DNA of 64,000 nucleotides from Sphaerolaimus hirsutus (GCA_964036195.1 OZ038453.1:18327206-18391205), one strand, 5' to 3'. Numbered from the stretch's first letter, positions 44,693 to 58,500 are shown. Numbers and translations are program-made. Notes: generated from the sequence alone by a model not told the origin.

Positions 44693-44931
44693 TACCGGGA
44701 ATTTCCGTAATTGCTTGATTAATTCCCACTCTTGAATAATTTCCCAACAACCCCCCTGAATAATCCCCCTTAAGGTATATGGTCAATTTGTTTTCTCCTA
44801 TTGAACAAAAATGACATGTTATTTTGTGAATAAATCATTTTTCGTGAAATTCTGACGGTAATAATAATCCCCCCTCAAAAAATCTGACGAAATAATAATT
44901 CCCCAGGGGAATTATTCGAGCAAATACGGTA
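44693..44931. mobile_element. TACCGTATTT-family MITE, left end diverged
   Basis: The right end ATTATTCGAGCAAATACGGT is intact. The left end reads TACCGGGAATTTCCG. Inner AATAATCCCCC blocks match the copy at 44110. Confidence 0.65.
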
Positions 44932-45694
44932 TATGCTGTCCGATTCAATGTGGTCCCGATTGGCATCATGCCAAATGGTGTAGCACATTCCTTCCCGAAT
45001 TTTCGAGAAGCCCGGAAAAGCGTTGGCCCAATAATACGTTCGGAAATATTATTTCTACAAACAGTGATCAGAAATGTTAACAAAAACTACAGATTTCCTA
45101 TATTTACAAGATGCATTTACGTAGGTGTATACCAAGACATACACAAAAAAATAAATAAAAGGATCAGACATAATTTTTGTATCTTTCTTAAGCAAAATGC
45201 AACACTCTTGCACAACCCCAAGAAAAGCCATGTTATATAAATATATAAACATCCAAAAACACTCAAATAAACTTACCTACCTAATTCTCTCAAATGTGGC
45301 ACAACGAAAATGGGCATTTCACAACGCTTGCAAGGCGACGCTGCACTTGGTGCACACATAGGCTAGTACATTTGCAAATGCAAAAAAATGTTTGCAAAAG
45401 CATAAAATGGAGTAGGTAGATGTTTTAATTCAAAATTATATTTTTAAGTTAAAAAAACGTATTTTCAAGTTTTTTTTTAATAGGTAGGCGTAATGGCAAT
45501 CCACAGACGAAATAAAAACTTAGTGAAGGGGAAATACCTTTGCTATGTTTTTTGCACAGTTACGCTTTTGCATATGCAAATGTTCGAGTGCCTATGGGCT
45601 TCAATCACAAATTCATTAATATACAAATCGTATTTTGTTTAAAAATTACACTATGCAATTGTCAACTTTCTCATAACAAGAGCGCAAAAAGTGT

Positions 45695-45952
45695 TAACAA
45701 TGGCCCTACACACACTAGTTTTCACCGTGACCGATGTGAAAACTGAAATGGCCACATGGCGACATCCAGCCCACTCTTTTTGTATGCTACATGTGATTTA
45801 GTTTTCAAATTTTTAAATTTTAACTTTCAGTAATTTAAATTCCAATTAAAATTTAATAAAATCATTCAACCATGTTCATTAATTTGCATTTGAAAAAATT
45901 TCAGTTTTCCCACGAAGTCACGGTGAAAACTAGTGTGTGTAGGCACAATGTT
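45695..45952. mobile_element. CACACACTAGTT hairpin with ACAATG flanks
   Basis: GCCCTACACACACTAGTTTT is inverted at AAAACTAGTGTGTGTAGGC. ACAATG flanks both ends, a possible 6-bp target duplication. Inner TCACCGTGAC and GTCACGGTGA pair. Confidence 0.75.
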
Positions 45953-46400
45953 GTTAGATGAATGGAGCGAGAAAATTGATCGAAATTTTGAAAACATCGA
46001 TGTCGAAACATCGAAATAAAGTCTTACATATTCACTGCGATTAATTTCAATAATTTCAATTTTAGGAATTTTTCAATGACACACTTTCAAGAATCATGTT
46101 TCAATGCAATGTACTGGAACAAAAATGATGCCTCTACTAATTTTATGGAAGCACCAAAATCACTAAGCGGGAGCGGAAATCAATGTCAAAAATGTAATAC
46201 GACACGCTCAAATAAAAAGATCAGCAAAGAAAACTCACAAAAAATTGGAAATGCAGTTATCAAATCTGCCAAACATAAAATCAGTTCAGATCACAAATTC
46301 AAAATTCAATAAACTCAATCAAAATAAATACGCTAAAATCTGACGCAAGCAAAGCACATCACGCAAACACAAAAACGTCCCAAAAGTCTTGAGACAGCGC

Positions 46401-46539
46401 TCACTGTCTGGCCGTACTATTTCCAGAGTGGGGCACCTTCGGCTTGACCCAATATTTATCGGACACAGCAAAAGCGTCTATAGTTGCTGACAGGTGCTTG
46501 CTGGGGATTTTGGTGAACGATTTTGCGCCGCTGTCGTAT
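46401..46539 (-). CDS. Patronin: Patronin exon: CKK domain, part 3 and stop
   Basis: It encodes YDSGAKSFTKIPSKHLSATI and DAFAVSDKYWVKPKVP, matching the CKK end YNSDRKQFTLIPAKTMSVSVDA. A short tail follows, with TGA at 46401-46403. The acceptor is TTCCCAG|ATACGA. Confidence 0.97.
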
Positions 46540-49500
46540 CTGGGAAAGGGGAATGAAAATGAAATGTTGAGACGTTGGGAAGATTAAAATTGAGAATACT
46601 GTATTTTCTTAAATACTTTCCCTGAGGAATTTTTATTTCGTCCGACTTCTTGGGGAACTATTCGAGGTGGGTTATTCAAGATGATGAATTATAGTTTCAT
46701 CAAAAATTTCAAGCGTATTTCTATCAACTCGTTCACAAAATATGCTTTTTGTAACACAATAACGTGCATTTTTGTTCAAATAGGGCACAACAAATTGATA
46801 AAATATCCTTAGAGGGGAATTACTCACTCCAAAAACACAACTGAAACTGAAATCCAAACCCAAAAACTCACTTGAACATAAGTTGCATTTCACTCTCGTT
46901 CACTTGTTTGGGACCCATTCCACTGATTTTGTGCGCAGTGTCGCCTACTTCATCCCACGTGTACACGGCCCTGCGAAATATATTGAAATTTTTTATTTGG
47001 GTCCAGGGACCAAATTTAATTAGACCTAATTTAATATTGTATTTTTTCGAGCGGCCCCATTCATTGTAAAATAATTAGTATTTTGTCACTTCACATCAGT
47101 TTAATTTGAATGAGGACTTTTTAGTTTCAGATGCGATATGGTAGTTACAATGGTGGTACAAGCTTACATTATCACATTAGTGAACCATTTGCAGATATCT
47201 ATAACTTAAATTACTACTCAAGACAGCATTCGAAACTTTTTACCGACATTCTACACAAACCCGGCCTGAAATTTACCACTTTAACTGATAGGGAACTGGA
47301 CCTAGACATTAAGTTGCACATTCAAAATCACTAAAACACTCACGAACCTATATTGACACTTCTGATCCCTAAAAAGGATCAAAAAGTGTTTCGCTTGGCT
47401 CTTTGCCAACTCCTCCAAAACTTTCCCTTTCGCCTCGGCGTGCACGGCACCGGAAAATATTGAATAAGATAAAGCGTTGATAATTATTGCACGGTTGGAC
47501 TTTGTTGTCGGCTTCTTGAATAGTTTCAGCGCTGGAAAAATTGTGGTAAATATTGAAGAATAATGCGTTTATGAGGGCCAAGTTGAGGATTCATGTGCAT
47601 ACACAAAGTGATTTACGGCAGTTGACAGTTGAATTTTAGGTTGAAAGTTTGCGTCAAAATTATATTTAAATTTTTTCATTCAAAGTACTAATTTTAGTGA
47701 ATTCACATAGAATTTGATTTTGGAGACATCTCCAAATGAAATTCAGATTTGTAATTGGAAGTGTCATCGATTGGCGTCGATTGAAATTGAAGTGACATCA
47801 CTTATCGTGTAGACACAAGGATTTTTCAACCAATAATATGAAAACAAATATGACAGTCCCGATATGGCCAGTGGCGTGACGCGTGACAAAAACAAGCCAT
47901 TTATGTCTCAATTTTGGCTGATTTTTAACATTAAAAAACTCCGGAACTATAACATTTACAAAAGAGACAATTCCTCATAGTATCTTATTTATAAAATGAC
48001 AAAACAAATCCAACAATAGATTCAACTCAAACTCCAATTCCACTATCAATTGCACCCCTCACTTTTCCTCAAATAACAGACCAGGTTCTTGTATAGAAGC
48101 GACAGAAATCTTTTCCCTGGACCCTCGCCGCCCGCCGGAAACAGCAGCCAATTGGTTATCCGACGGACTTGATTTCATCTGCGTGTAAAAATACAAATGT
48201 TTAAAAAATTCACCATTATTCAAGTACACCTAAATATTTACACTGTGTTTGTCTCAATGGCCCTAAACACACTAGTTGACAACGACACCAAATGTGAACT
48301 GGTTCCCATCCCAATTCAGAGCTTGATGGGAGCCGACGAACGACGTTCAAATCCAAAAGTACCTAGGTAATCATGTTGCAAACGAGTAGTTTTTTGCAAC
48401 AAAATTTTCTCTCCATGGAAGTTCTCCACTATACTACACCCACAGGGGTAGGAATGGTTGGAGGGGGGGGGGCGTTACCCCCTACCCACGATTTCCACCC
48501 TTTCTTGAAAAAGCCTATATATTGAACCACCGGCACCCCTCCCCCCCGATTTTTCCATCTATCCGATGTGCTAAATATCTATCCAACCCCAGGAGGGTCA
48601 AAATCCACCCACTAGTAGAATACCCACTCTACCAGAAAAAAAACAAAAAAAGTAAAAAAAATCCACCAACCCTGCCCCCCTCCTCAGCTAATTTCTGCTG
48701 TGAAAGTGCCGATTTTATGCCGCCAGCACCCGCCGATGAAGCCACAACTTGCGATTTAGGGCGCCCAGGGGTTTGGCTCTTGGCGCGCCCTGAAAAAGGG
48801 GTTAAAGTGTGGGTTGAATTGCTTTGTTTTTGAGTGGTGTAAATATATTTAGGTGGATTGATAAAAGTGGCAGTGTACAGCACGACAGTGTGATGGGGAG
48901 AATAAACGCGGATGCAAAATCATATCTGTGCAAAAACCGGTTTCATACCGCAAAACCTGCACTGTTCTTTGGAAATCACCTAGGGATTATTGACACACCC
49001 AATTTATCATATCCCACGTGATCAGAAAAAAATTCTTTTACTCCATCACATAACGTTGAAATGTTTCTTTCCATAATTAGACTTGACTTCATCACGTAAT
49101 TTCATTCTTTTAAAAACTGTTTTTAAAAATTCTTTTAAAAATTTCCCATAAGCATGTGTCATAAATACTATCGTAAAGCATCGCACAGGGAAAAAACCAC
49201 ACGCTGCATACACACTGACACTTTCAGTGTCACAACAATTAGAACAAACGCGAATAAACAAGAAGGGGTCAACAGCCATTGAAGAGTTCAGAAATATAAA
49301 AAAACCCATGAGTGCAGAAAAATACGCAAGGCAACATCAAGTTTACCTGCCGCGAGTGCCTCCAATTCAGCTAAAAGGTGCCACAACTTGAACAAAACTT
49401 TTTTTGAAAAAATAACAAAACGGCCGCACCCAACTCATGAAATTTTACTGTCCGACAATTTTTCAGTAGCCCGATTCAAATGTGCTTGCGCACACTTCAC

Positions 49501-52500
49501 ACGAAACTTCACAACTCACAAATCAGTTGAGAGCGCATCTGAGTTTTCTACAGTGAGGTGGCCGTCAACTACAGTTGACGGAGATTAAAAATGACTCATT
49601 GTGGAAAACTCAAACACATTCAAAGCTCATTTATGAGTTTTCATAATTTCGTGCGAAAACTAGTGTGCGCAGGGCCGTTGTAACGAAGATATATAGGTAG
49701 GTATACTCGGCGGACCGCAAAGTATGCACCCAGAATTATTTATGTCTTGGTCGATCACGCGCGAGTTGGATACTTATGTATACACTTTCACAAAAAGAAA
49801 ATTATTTAAAAAAAGAAAAAGGCGGAGTCGCGTACAAACGATGAATGTTTTTTCCCGTCATGTTTTTTCGTATTTTACTGGAATTATTTTTATTTTATTA
49901 ATGATGACGTCATGATGGAGTGTTTCCTTCAGAAAAATGCATAGCATGCGGAGTATATGTACGAATTTTTTAACGTTTATAACCCCTCCACCCCCTAAGG
50001 GTCCAAATTTTGTAGACCCCAGATCGAAAGAAGCTTCTCTAGTTGTTGGCGGTAGAATCAATATGGTCTTATACTACCGTATTTCCTCGAAATACCCCCT
50101 TGGATGAACCCCTCTCGAAAAACCCCTCGTATTAACCCCCCTCAAAATACTGAGGAAAACTAGAAAGCTGAGGAAAAATACCCGCCCCCACGGGGGTATT
50201 TCCAGGAAACATGGTATTTATTAGGTGGATTTTTTCCTCGATCGGGCTGCCTGAAAAATGTCAGGCAATGAAAATTTCACGCCAGCCCGTAACTAATAAT
50301 GGCCTGCCTCCATCAAAGTGCCAACTAAAAAGCAAACTAATGCTGTGCACAAAACCTCCAACGACTTTGGAGAAAACCAGAGAAAAAAGCCATAAAAATC
50401 AACGTGTCAATGGGCCCACACACACTAGTTGACATCAAAATTAGTGTAAACTGTATTCAACAAAATTTTGTTTAATTATGTGATTTCAACTTTCGTATCT
50501 GATTAGAGCATTGAAAATTAAGCGTGATGCTTTTAAAAAGTTTTTTTCTGTGTGTTGACAATCAGTTGACACGAATTTGTGATGTCAACTAGTGACTGTG
50601 GGCCCAATATCTCAGCGAAATCATAAACATACTAAAAACACCTCCGCCACAAAAACTCCAATAAAATCAAATCCAACCACCTTCAAACTTTGCTAACCTT
50701 GCGCCTTATGGGGGGTCCTTTGCATGGTACCCCCGGGGGTACCCCCCGACGTGCCCAAAGACGAACCCCCGTGCAGCTGTTTTTCCAACGCTAGTTGTTC
50801 CGCTTTACGCTTTTCGTACTGCTCGCGGATTCGCTGCCTGCGTTTTGAGATAGGGTTGGGAAATGTGTGTTTTTTGACAGACACCAAAATTCACATAGCT
50901 CGAAATTTGAACGCAATTCAAACGCACCGATGCAATTCCTTTTCCACTTTTCTCATTTCCTGCTGCTCTTTTTCTCGCTCCTCCTTTTCCTTTTTTCGCG
51001 CCATTTTCTCTTCCTCCTCGGATTTTTTCAGCGCCATTTTCTGTTGGCGTTCCATGGCGTTGCGCAGGAGTTGTTCCCGTTTCGCTTGCATTTCCAGCGT
51101 CTGCACGTGGAAATGACCATAGTTGTAAAAAAAGTATTGAGTATTACTAAAAAAATACATATACTCGAGTACTGAGTAAATACGCTTACGTTACCATAGA
51201 ATAAAACCAGTATTTACCTTTACGCGTAGTTTCAAAAAGAACGTAATTGATACTTTTTTCGGATGTATAAAGAACAAAACGAATTGATACGGATGCAAAA
51301 AATGGCAGCGGGAATGATAGAATTTGCCATAGGTATGGAAAGCGACCACTCTTGCTTTTACTTTTACTGTTTTCCTACAAAATCGAAAAAATTCTAGCTT
51401 TAGGTTTCCCCGAGTAAAAATACTGGTATTTAAGTTTACTGAACTTTGATGCAGCGTAAAAGCACATGCAAGAAATTGTTTACGTTTTCAGTACTCAGGG
51501 GTGAGTAAAAAAATGCTTCACGTTTATGTTTAGTTTGAAAAATGTTCAGTACTTTTGACAACTATGGAAATTATACGGACGAGCAGTGATGCGCAATAAT
51601 TAGTAATACAAGTTATACAAGTTATATAAGTTATACAAGTATCCAGCGAATGTGGTAGATATCGCGCTGAGTGACCTGACATTGAAAATTGAAACATTGA
51701 AGACACACAGGAAATTTTTCTTAACACAGGTCTAGGGTTGGAAAAAAACGTTTTTTTTAAACTCGATGTTTTTTTTAAAACGTTTAAAAACATCTTAAAA
51801 CGTTTTAAAAAAAACATCGGCCAACCCTACACAGGTCACTTAACGGGTTTCGGTGCAATTAATTAAGCACCCCCAAAATCACCACGCACCCCAAAAACCA
51901 ACCCTAGTATCCGCATCAGAAGGTCCCATCTTGACCACAAATCCATCCGCGGACACATTCGTAATAGTTTTCACAGTATTCCCACCGCTAGTTGACCCGG
52001 TGGGAGTATGGGCTGGTGGATTTTGACTGGCTGACTGGTGACTTTGCGGTGATTCCAGTGGGTGGCTGCTGTAATAGGGTTGGGAAATTTGTGGTATATT
52101 TTGTTTGGGTGTAGAGTGCCAAAGTGTATAGCGTGTTTGTAAGAGGTAGGCTAAAGTTTTGTAAAAAATTTTGTGGTGCACTAAATTCTGCCACCCTTGT
52201 TGCGTGGTCCTTACGCAAGTGGGCAAGTGACATAAACAGTGGTATACTTGAGTGACTATACACCTTGCATGCATAGTTCGCGCTGGAAGTGTGCCAATGA
52301 CAGTTAAAGCATGTGATTTTCATAAAAACATTGATAAAAGTCACTGCTGTAATAAAGGTACATGCTAACGTACTCACAATAACTTGAATCTTTTTTTTCG
52401 AAAAGCGCATGCTTTAATTATCGTTGGCACCTTTCCAACATGAGACATAAATCAGTAGTGCGAGTGCAAAGTATCAAGTCCGTTGAGCATATTATGTAAA

Positions 52501-55500
52501 AATGTGGTGAGTCAACTGGCAAGTGAACTTGAAAATGTCAAGTAAATTCAAATAGAAACGTAGTCGTCGCTTACTGTCACTTCTAAGGTTAATCGTCAGT
52601 GGACTTACCAAGTGACTTAACTTGATTTTTTGTCACTTGTCCGCTTGCGTGATTTCTCACAAAAACAAAAAATACTATTCCTATATCAAAAACTCAAAAA
52701 ACTGGAATAACCCAATCTTCAACCCCAATCCCACCTCTCAGCAATTTCAACCTCCCCCTTATACTGATACGGGTGTTCCTGGTGCTGCTGCAAAATGTGG
52801 TTATTATTCCCTTCGGAACTGAGTTTGTGTTGGCTCGTTGCCAAGCCAGGCGGAACGTCCGCGGACCACTGCCGACGCGCTGAGCCGGGCATCTGGGTTT
52901 GCAAAGAAAAAGATTGAAGTAAGGCTACAAAATTCGGGAGGCCAATAATATAAAAAAACGTGTAAAAACGTGTTGAGTGTTCGTTAATGACATCTGTGAT
53001 GAGTAAATTTGTTGGAGACAATGGGTCCCATCTGGAGACCTGGGGCCAGTTCCGCAAAATGAGGAGTGAGAAGTGTAATGGTAAAGGCGAAGTAAAAGCG
53101 CAAAGGCGAAGTGAAACGGCAAGTGAAATGGCAAAAGCGAAATAAAAAATAAAAAGCAGTTTCTCTTCGCTTTTGCCATTTCACTTGCCAATTCACTTGC
53201 CATTTTACTTCGCCTTTGCGCTTTTACTTCGCCTTTGCCATTTCACTTCTCACTTGTCATTTTGCGGAACTGGCCCAGGGGTAGACACCATCTAAAAGCC
53301 ACGAAAGTTTAAAAAAACTCTTCATTGCAAAAACAACGCCGTCTAAGACAAATAAAAAGTCACCCCCAAACAAACCATCTCATTTTCATCCACACCCCCA
53401 CTCTGCTTCCTCTGCACAAACCCAGAATCGTCAAAACTTCCATTCTGAGCGGCACCCCCCTGTTGCCCTTGATTTTGACTCATAGCCTGTTGCCACATAT
53501 CGGCGTCCCAAGTTCTGCGGGGGGCCCTGCGCGAAGAATAGCCACCCCCTGAGCGGGGGGTGGTCATGGTGCCGCTCATTTGTTGGTGACGGAGGTTGTT
53601 GGGGGTGGGGTGGCCGGATTGACGTTTGTAGGTCATGCCTGAGGGGGGGGGGGGGGTTGAGAGGGGTAATATTAGCCCCTGCCCCCTAAATAGATATGAT
53701 AAATTTCACCCATTATCAGTTACCTGTGTGCTAGGGTTCAAACGGGATCCCGATCCCGATCCCGGATCCCGTGAAATTCCGGGATTTACCAGTCCCGATC
53801 CCGATCCCGAAACCCCAATCCCGATCCCGAAATCTCAAAAATACCAATCCCGATCCCGATCCCGAAAGTTTTCAAATCCCGATCCCGATCCCGAGAAACT
53901 CCCAAGTCCGGGATCCCGATCCCGGAAAAATTAGTGGAAATTATAAAAAGTGAAATAATGACGTTTTTGCATGCAAAAAGTGGATGCAATCCCCCAGCGT
54001 CAATTTTATGCCACTTTTCTGGCATCCAACAGTGTTTTGAGACCTTTATGAACAACTGTGAATGCCAGAAAAATGGCCAAAATCTCTATCCCTAGAACCC
54101 AATCCCGATCCCGGAAAAATGCCTATCCCAATCCCGATCCCGATCCCGTGACCCCAATCCCGGCCAATCCCGATCCCGATCCCGAAATCTCAAAAAACCA
54201 ATCCCGATCCCGATCCCGAAACCCCAATCCCGATCCCGATCCCGAAATCTCAAAAAGTGAATCCCGATCCCGATCCCGAAAAGTCAATCCCGTTTGAACC
54301 CTACTGTGTGCGTGAGACAAATTTTAGACATGCTACTGTACTGTACTGTTATTGTTACTGTTACTGTTACTGTTACTGTTACTGTTACTGTTACTGTTAC
54401 TGTCGTAGCTTTTGTTGTTTTTGCTATTCTTTTGACGGCTTAATGCAAAAATTCACACCTCTTCGAAATTTCTCGAAGGACATACAAAAAGTTATAGCAA
54501 TATTCCATGCAGTTCGCCCAGTATCATTCGATATACCGCAAAACCTACAAAATCACGCAAATTACACATTACAACATAATTAAGACATAGGTGAATCCCC
54601 CGCTAACCCCCCAGGTAATCCATTAAAACCCCGACAAACGAACCCCAATTAGTCAAATTTCTCTGCAACTCCAACTGAGGATCCAATCTACTCTCCGGTC
54701 CATTATCTGAATGCAATCGGAATGACTGGACATTTTGGTGGTCACTCCCGAAATTGGGGGGTGCCGAGGGGCTCACTTGGGAAGGATACCCCCCGCTCGC
54801 GGTGCTGGGGGTTATGATGGAAAATGACTGACCCCCGGGCGCCATGGTGGTACCTGGAAGGGGGTATTTTTGTTGTGGGTTTAGAATTGGGTCACATAAT
54901 TCTAAAATAAAAAATATTTATTTGTGTCAGGTTACAAATTTGTAAGTGGGGATAAATGCATGTCATTTGTCACCTGTCAACTTCAGGTAATGGGTAAAAA
55001 TGTAGAAAATAAAAATACAAATTAAGGTAAAAAAATACCCTCTGGAAATGCCCCTTCACAGGGGTCTCGAATGGGGGGGGGGTTACCCACCCCCCAAACC
55101 GCCCAGCTATCTATCTATCCCGGAGGCCGCTCAGCTATCTATCTATCCCGGAGGCAAAATTTTGGGCTACTACCTAGGGTGGCAGACGGTACGGCCTTGC
55201 GGTAAACCGTACGGTACGGTAAATTCTGCCACCCTACTACTACCCCCTAAACCCCCCCCCCCCCAAATCGCTCAGCTATCTACCTATCTGGAGCGATTTT
55301 TCAGAAACTATACCCCAATTTTCACTCAAAATCGCTATTTTGCATACCTATATATAGATTTTCACCTCCAAAATCACTGGTTCATGAGTCTAACTGCCTA
55401 TTTTCAGCTATTTTAAGTACTTTATGCTCTTGTATACCCATTTTGAGCTATTTTACACCTACTTTTAGCGATTTTTCTCCCTTTCCTTCCTTCTATGCCC

Positions 55501-58500
55501 CGAAAAAGCCTATATATCGAACCACCACAACCCCCCCAGAAAATTTTTCAGCTATCTATCCCTACGGAGGAGCGATTTGCTATCTATCCAACCACTCGGA
55601 GGGTCAAAATTCAAGATACCCCTGCCCCTTCAACCACATATGAGTCAGTTGACAGATGCTAGCACCGTATCAAAAGCTACAGAGATATGTGAATGGTAGT
55701 GTAAAATGTCAATAGTGCAGTATCTTTTACCAGACACATAAAGTGACCTAGGAGTAGTGATGTAAAAAGTGCCAGGAGTTAGGCGCCAAGCGCGCCATGG
55801 TGCTTTTTCGAACCCCAGCGCCAAGCGGCAAGGACGCCAAGCGCCAGCAGCGCCATGGCGTTTTCGCTTTGACGCTAGCGCCAGACACAAAAAGCGCCAA
55901 GCGCCAAAAGCGCCAATGCGCTTTTACATCACTACCCAAGAGGACCCCTTTATACCCCCCCCACCATTCCCCCCACAACCAACCAGCGATCTGCACCGGG
56001 TGCAGGGGGGTCGCGTAATTCGACTGCGCTTGGAAATTCGCGTGGGGAGGGGTCCGGCCCAGCGTCGAGTAGGGCGACGCCATTCCACCCCCGCCGCTGG
56101 CTGAGGGCACTGGGTTGGGGGGCGGGTGTTTTGGAGTGAGAATTGGGGCTATGTCAAATGTTATGGAAAATCTCAAAAGTCTTGTAAAATGATGGAAGTC
56201 AACGAAGTTTCCTATTTTACATAACTTTTGACACTTTCCATGACATTTGACATTTAACAAGGTTTGGGATTGCCAACTGTAGGCAGTTGTTTGTTTTTAG
56301 GTCTCTACATGAATGCATTTGACTTCGCGATTTTGATAATTCGCACGCGCAATTTGAAACATGAATTGAAAATTAAAATAACATATAGTGAAGGTAAGTG
56401 AAAGACAACTGTCGGAATACCAAAAAGTCGGCGAAAATCGGCGAACCAAAAAACCCAACATTCCAAAAACCACTCCCACCAACCATTAACCCTAGGACTG
56501 GCATAAATCGCAGGTTGACTCATAGCGTGACTCAACCCCGGCGCCATATTAACCCCAACCCCCTGCATCTGGGGTTGCCCCATCCCCATTGCAAACTGAT
56601 TCTGATGTTGTTGCGCTACGAACTGCTGTTGGGCCATGTTCGATTGGTCTAGTCCGGCGGACAAGCCGTTCAGGTTGTTCATGACGCTGCCGCCGCCGGT
56701 GAACATGTTCGACTGGGACGCGGCCGCTTGAAGCCGCTGAAGCTCGAACACTTCGTGCTGAAGGGGGGGGGTATAAATATGTGACAATGGCGGTATTAAC
56801 GTCGGTTTCCGGTATAAGTGCCGGTTCTCGGTTCCGGTTCGGGTATTTTTTTCGGTTCCGGTTCTCGGTTCCAAAATATGCGTGGAACCGCGGTTCGGTT
56901 CGGGTCGATTCGGGGGCACAACCATGTGGTAATTTAGTGGAAAACAACACTACCATTTTTCATCGAAATACAACCTTGAATTAACCCCCCCCCCTCGAAG
57001 TACCCCCCACCATCCACGAATAAGCACAACTCACTTACAACTTAACCCATCACTTGGCACTTTGTGTCACTTATTCACTTGCGCAATGGGCACCTGAAAA
57101 CGCGAACCTGCAGTCTCTCCAATTCATCTCTCATGGAGCTGTCGCGCCTACCGTAACCGACAGAACTAGGACTTGGCTCGGCGCCAAAATTACTGGGTGA
57201 GGCAGCGTTCATGTAGGGCCGCTGTTGGTGTTGCATTTGGCGACGCATGTTTTCCTGTGGTGGCGTGGATTTTTACAAGTGATCTGATTTAAGTGAATTT
57301 TAAAGTGACAAATTTTTTCGGGTAGTTGTAAAGGGAATTATACCGTATTTACTCGAAAAATTCCCCCGTGTTTGCCGAGTCGTAAAATATAAATAAACGT
57401 CCCACGATCGAATAATTCCGGAATATGATATTTACTTGATGTTGAATATTTCTATTGAATTTGAACAAAAAATGGAACGTTGTAGAGCATATTTCATTAA
57501 ATGATACAAACATGCTTGAAAATATTGACGAAAGAATAATCCCCCCATTGCATAGCCTCCCATCCCTCGAAAAAGTCGTGACAAAAATATTTCCCGTGGG
57601 AATTATTCGAGTAAATATGGTAATAAAAAGACGCTGCTTGATTTTATTCGGCACCAAACGGAATCAAGGTTTGAATGAAATGGATAAAACCCCACCCACT
57701 CACATTATCCATGGACAATCTCTTAATCTCATTCGTCAAATCGGCCAATCTTTTCTGCACAAAATCCCCCTGATTCCCGGGACTCTCATACTGGTGAGTT
57801 TCCGGCGCCGTACCGGAAACGCTTTCCGCAGCGACGAAACTCTCCGGTCGCTTTTGCGTTTCCGTTTGCGTTTCCCCGTGGGAAGTGTGTTGATTTTGAT
57901 CCTTGGAAGGCGTCGTGTGGGCGGAGTTTGCGGACGATTTCCCGCCGAGCTGAGGTTTTTTCCGCTTGACGTCGGGTCGCATTTTCGGATTTTTGGAGAC
58001 TTTTTGGGGGTAGTGATGTGAAAAGCGTCGTATGGAATAACGACAAAATCATATGAGATAAGGCATCATATATGAAGAAAACTGATTTTTTAATGACCCC
58101 GTTAAGAAAAATTTTTTTGACGGGGTCTTAAAAAAATCCGGCCATCTCAAAAATGAAAACTTTTTCACGGCCTTTTTTCCAATAGAAAAATAAAAAAATT
58201 TCATAAATTTTCGCGGCGCGATTTTTTCCAGCACACTTAAATTGTGACACTTTTAACATCACTACCCGTGGGCATAGGTCAAAACACTTTGAATTTCCGA
58301 CACAACTAAACTTTGCCGCGTACTCCCCCCGGTGTATTCAATAGTTGCTAAGTAAACCGGGCGGCACGCGTTCGAGCGAGTGCCCGGCTCAATGCATAAT
58401 AAATGCGCCTCGGAGAAAAGATGTGCACAAAGGCTCTACATAAACAATGGGCAAGGGTGTTTGTCGCCTATCAAACACCTGATAAGACAAATAAAATTGA

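Noticed and set aside
48178-48671. Alternative direct joining of the exon ending 50698 to the exon starting 48178
   Set aside because: The phases do not match; inserting exons 49347-49370 and 48671-48789 restores the frame.
57455-58021. 188-codon open frame on +
   Set aside because: It is the complement of a Patronin exon (57704-57949) joined to a TACCGTATTT element, so a shadow frame.
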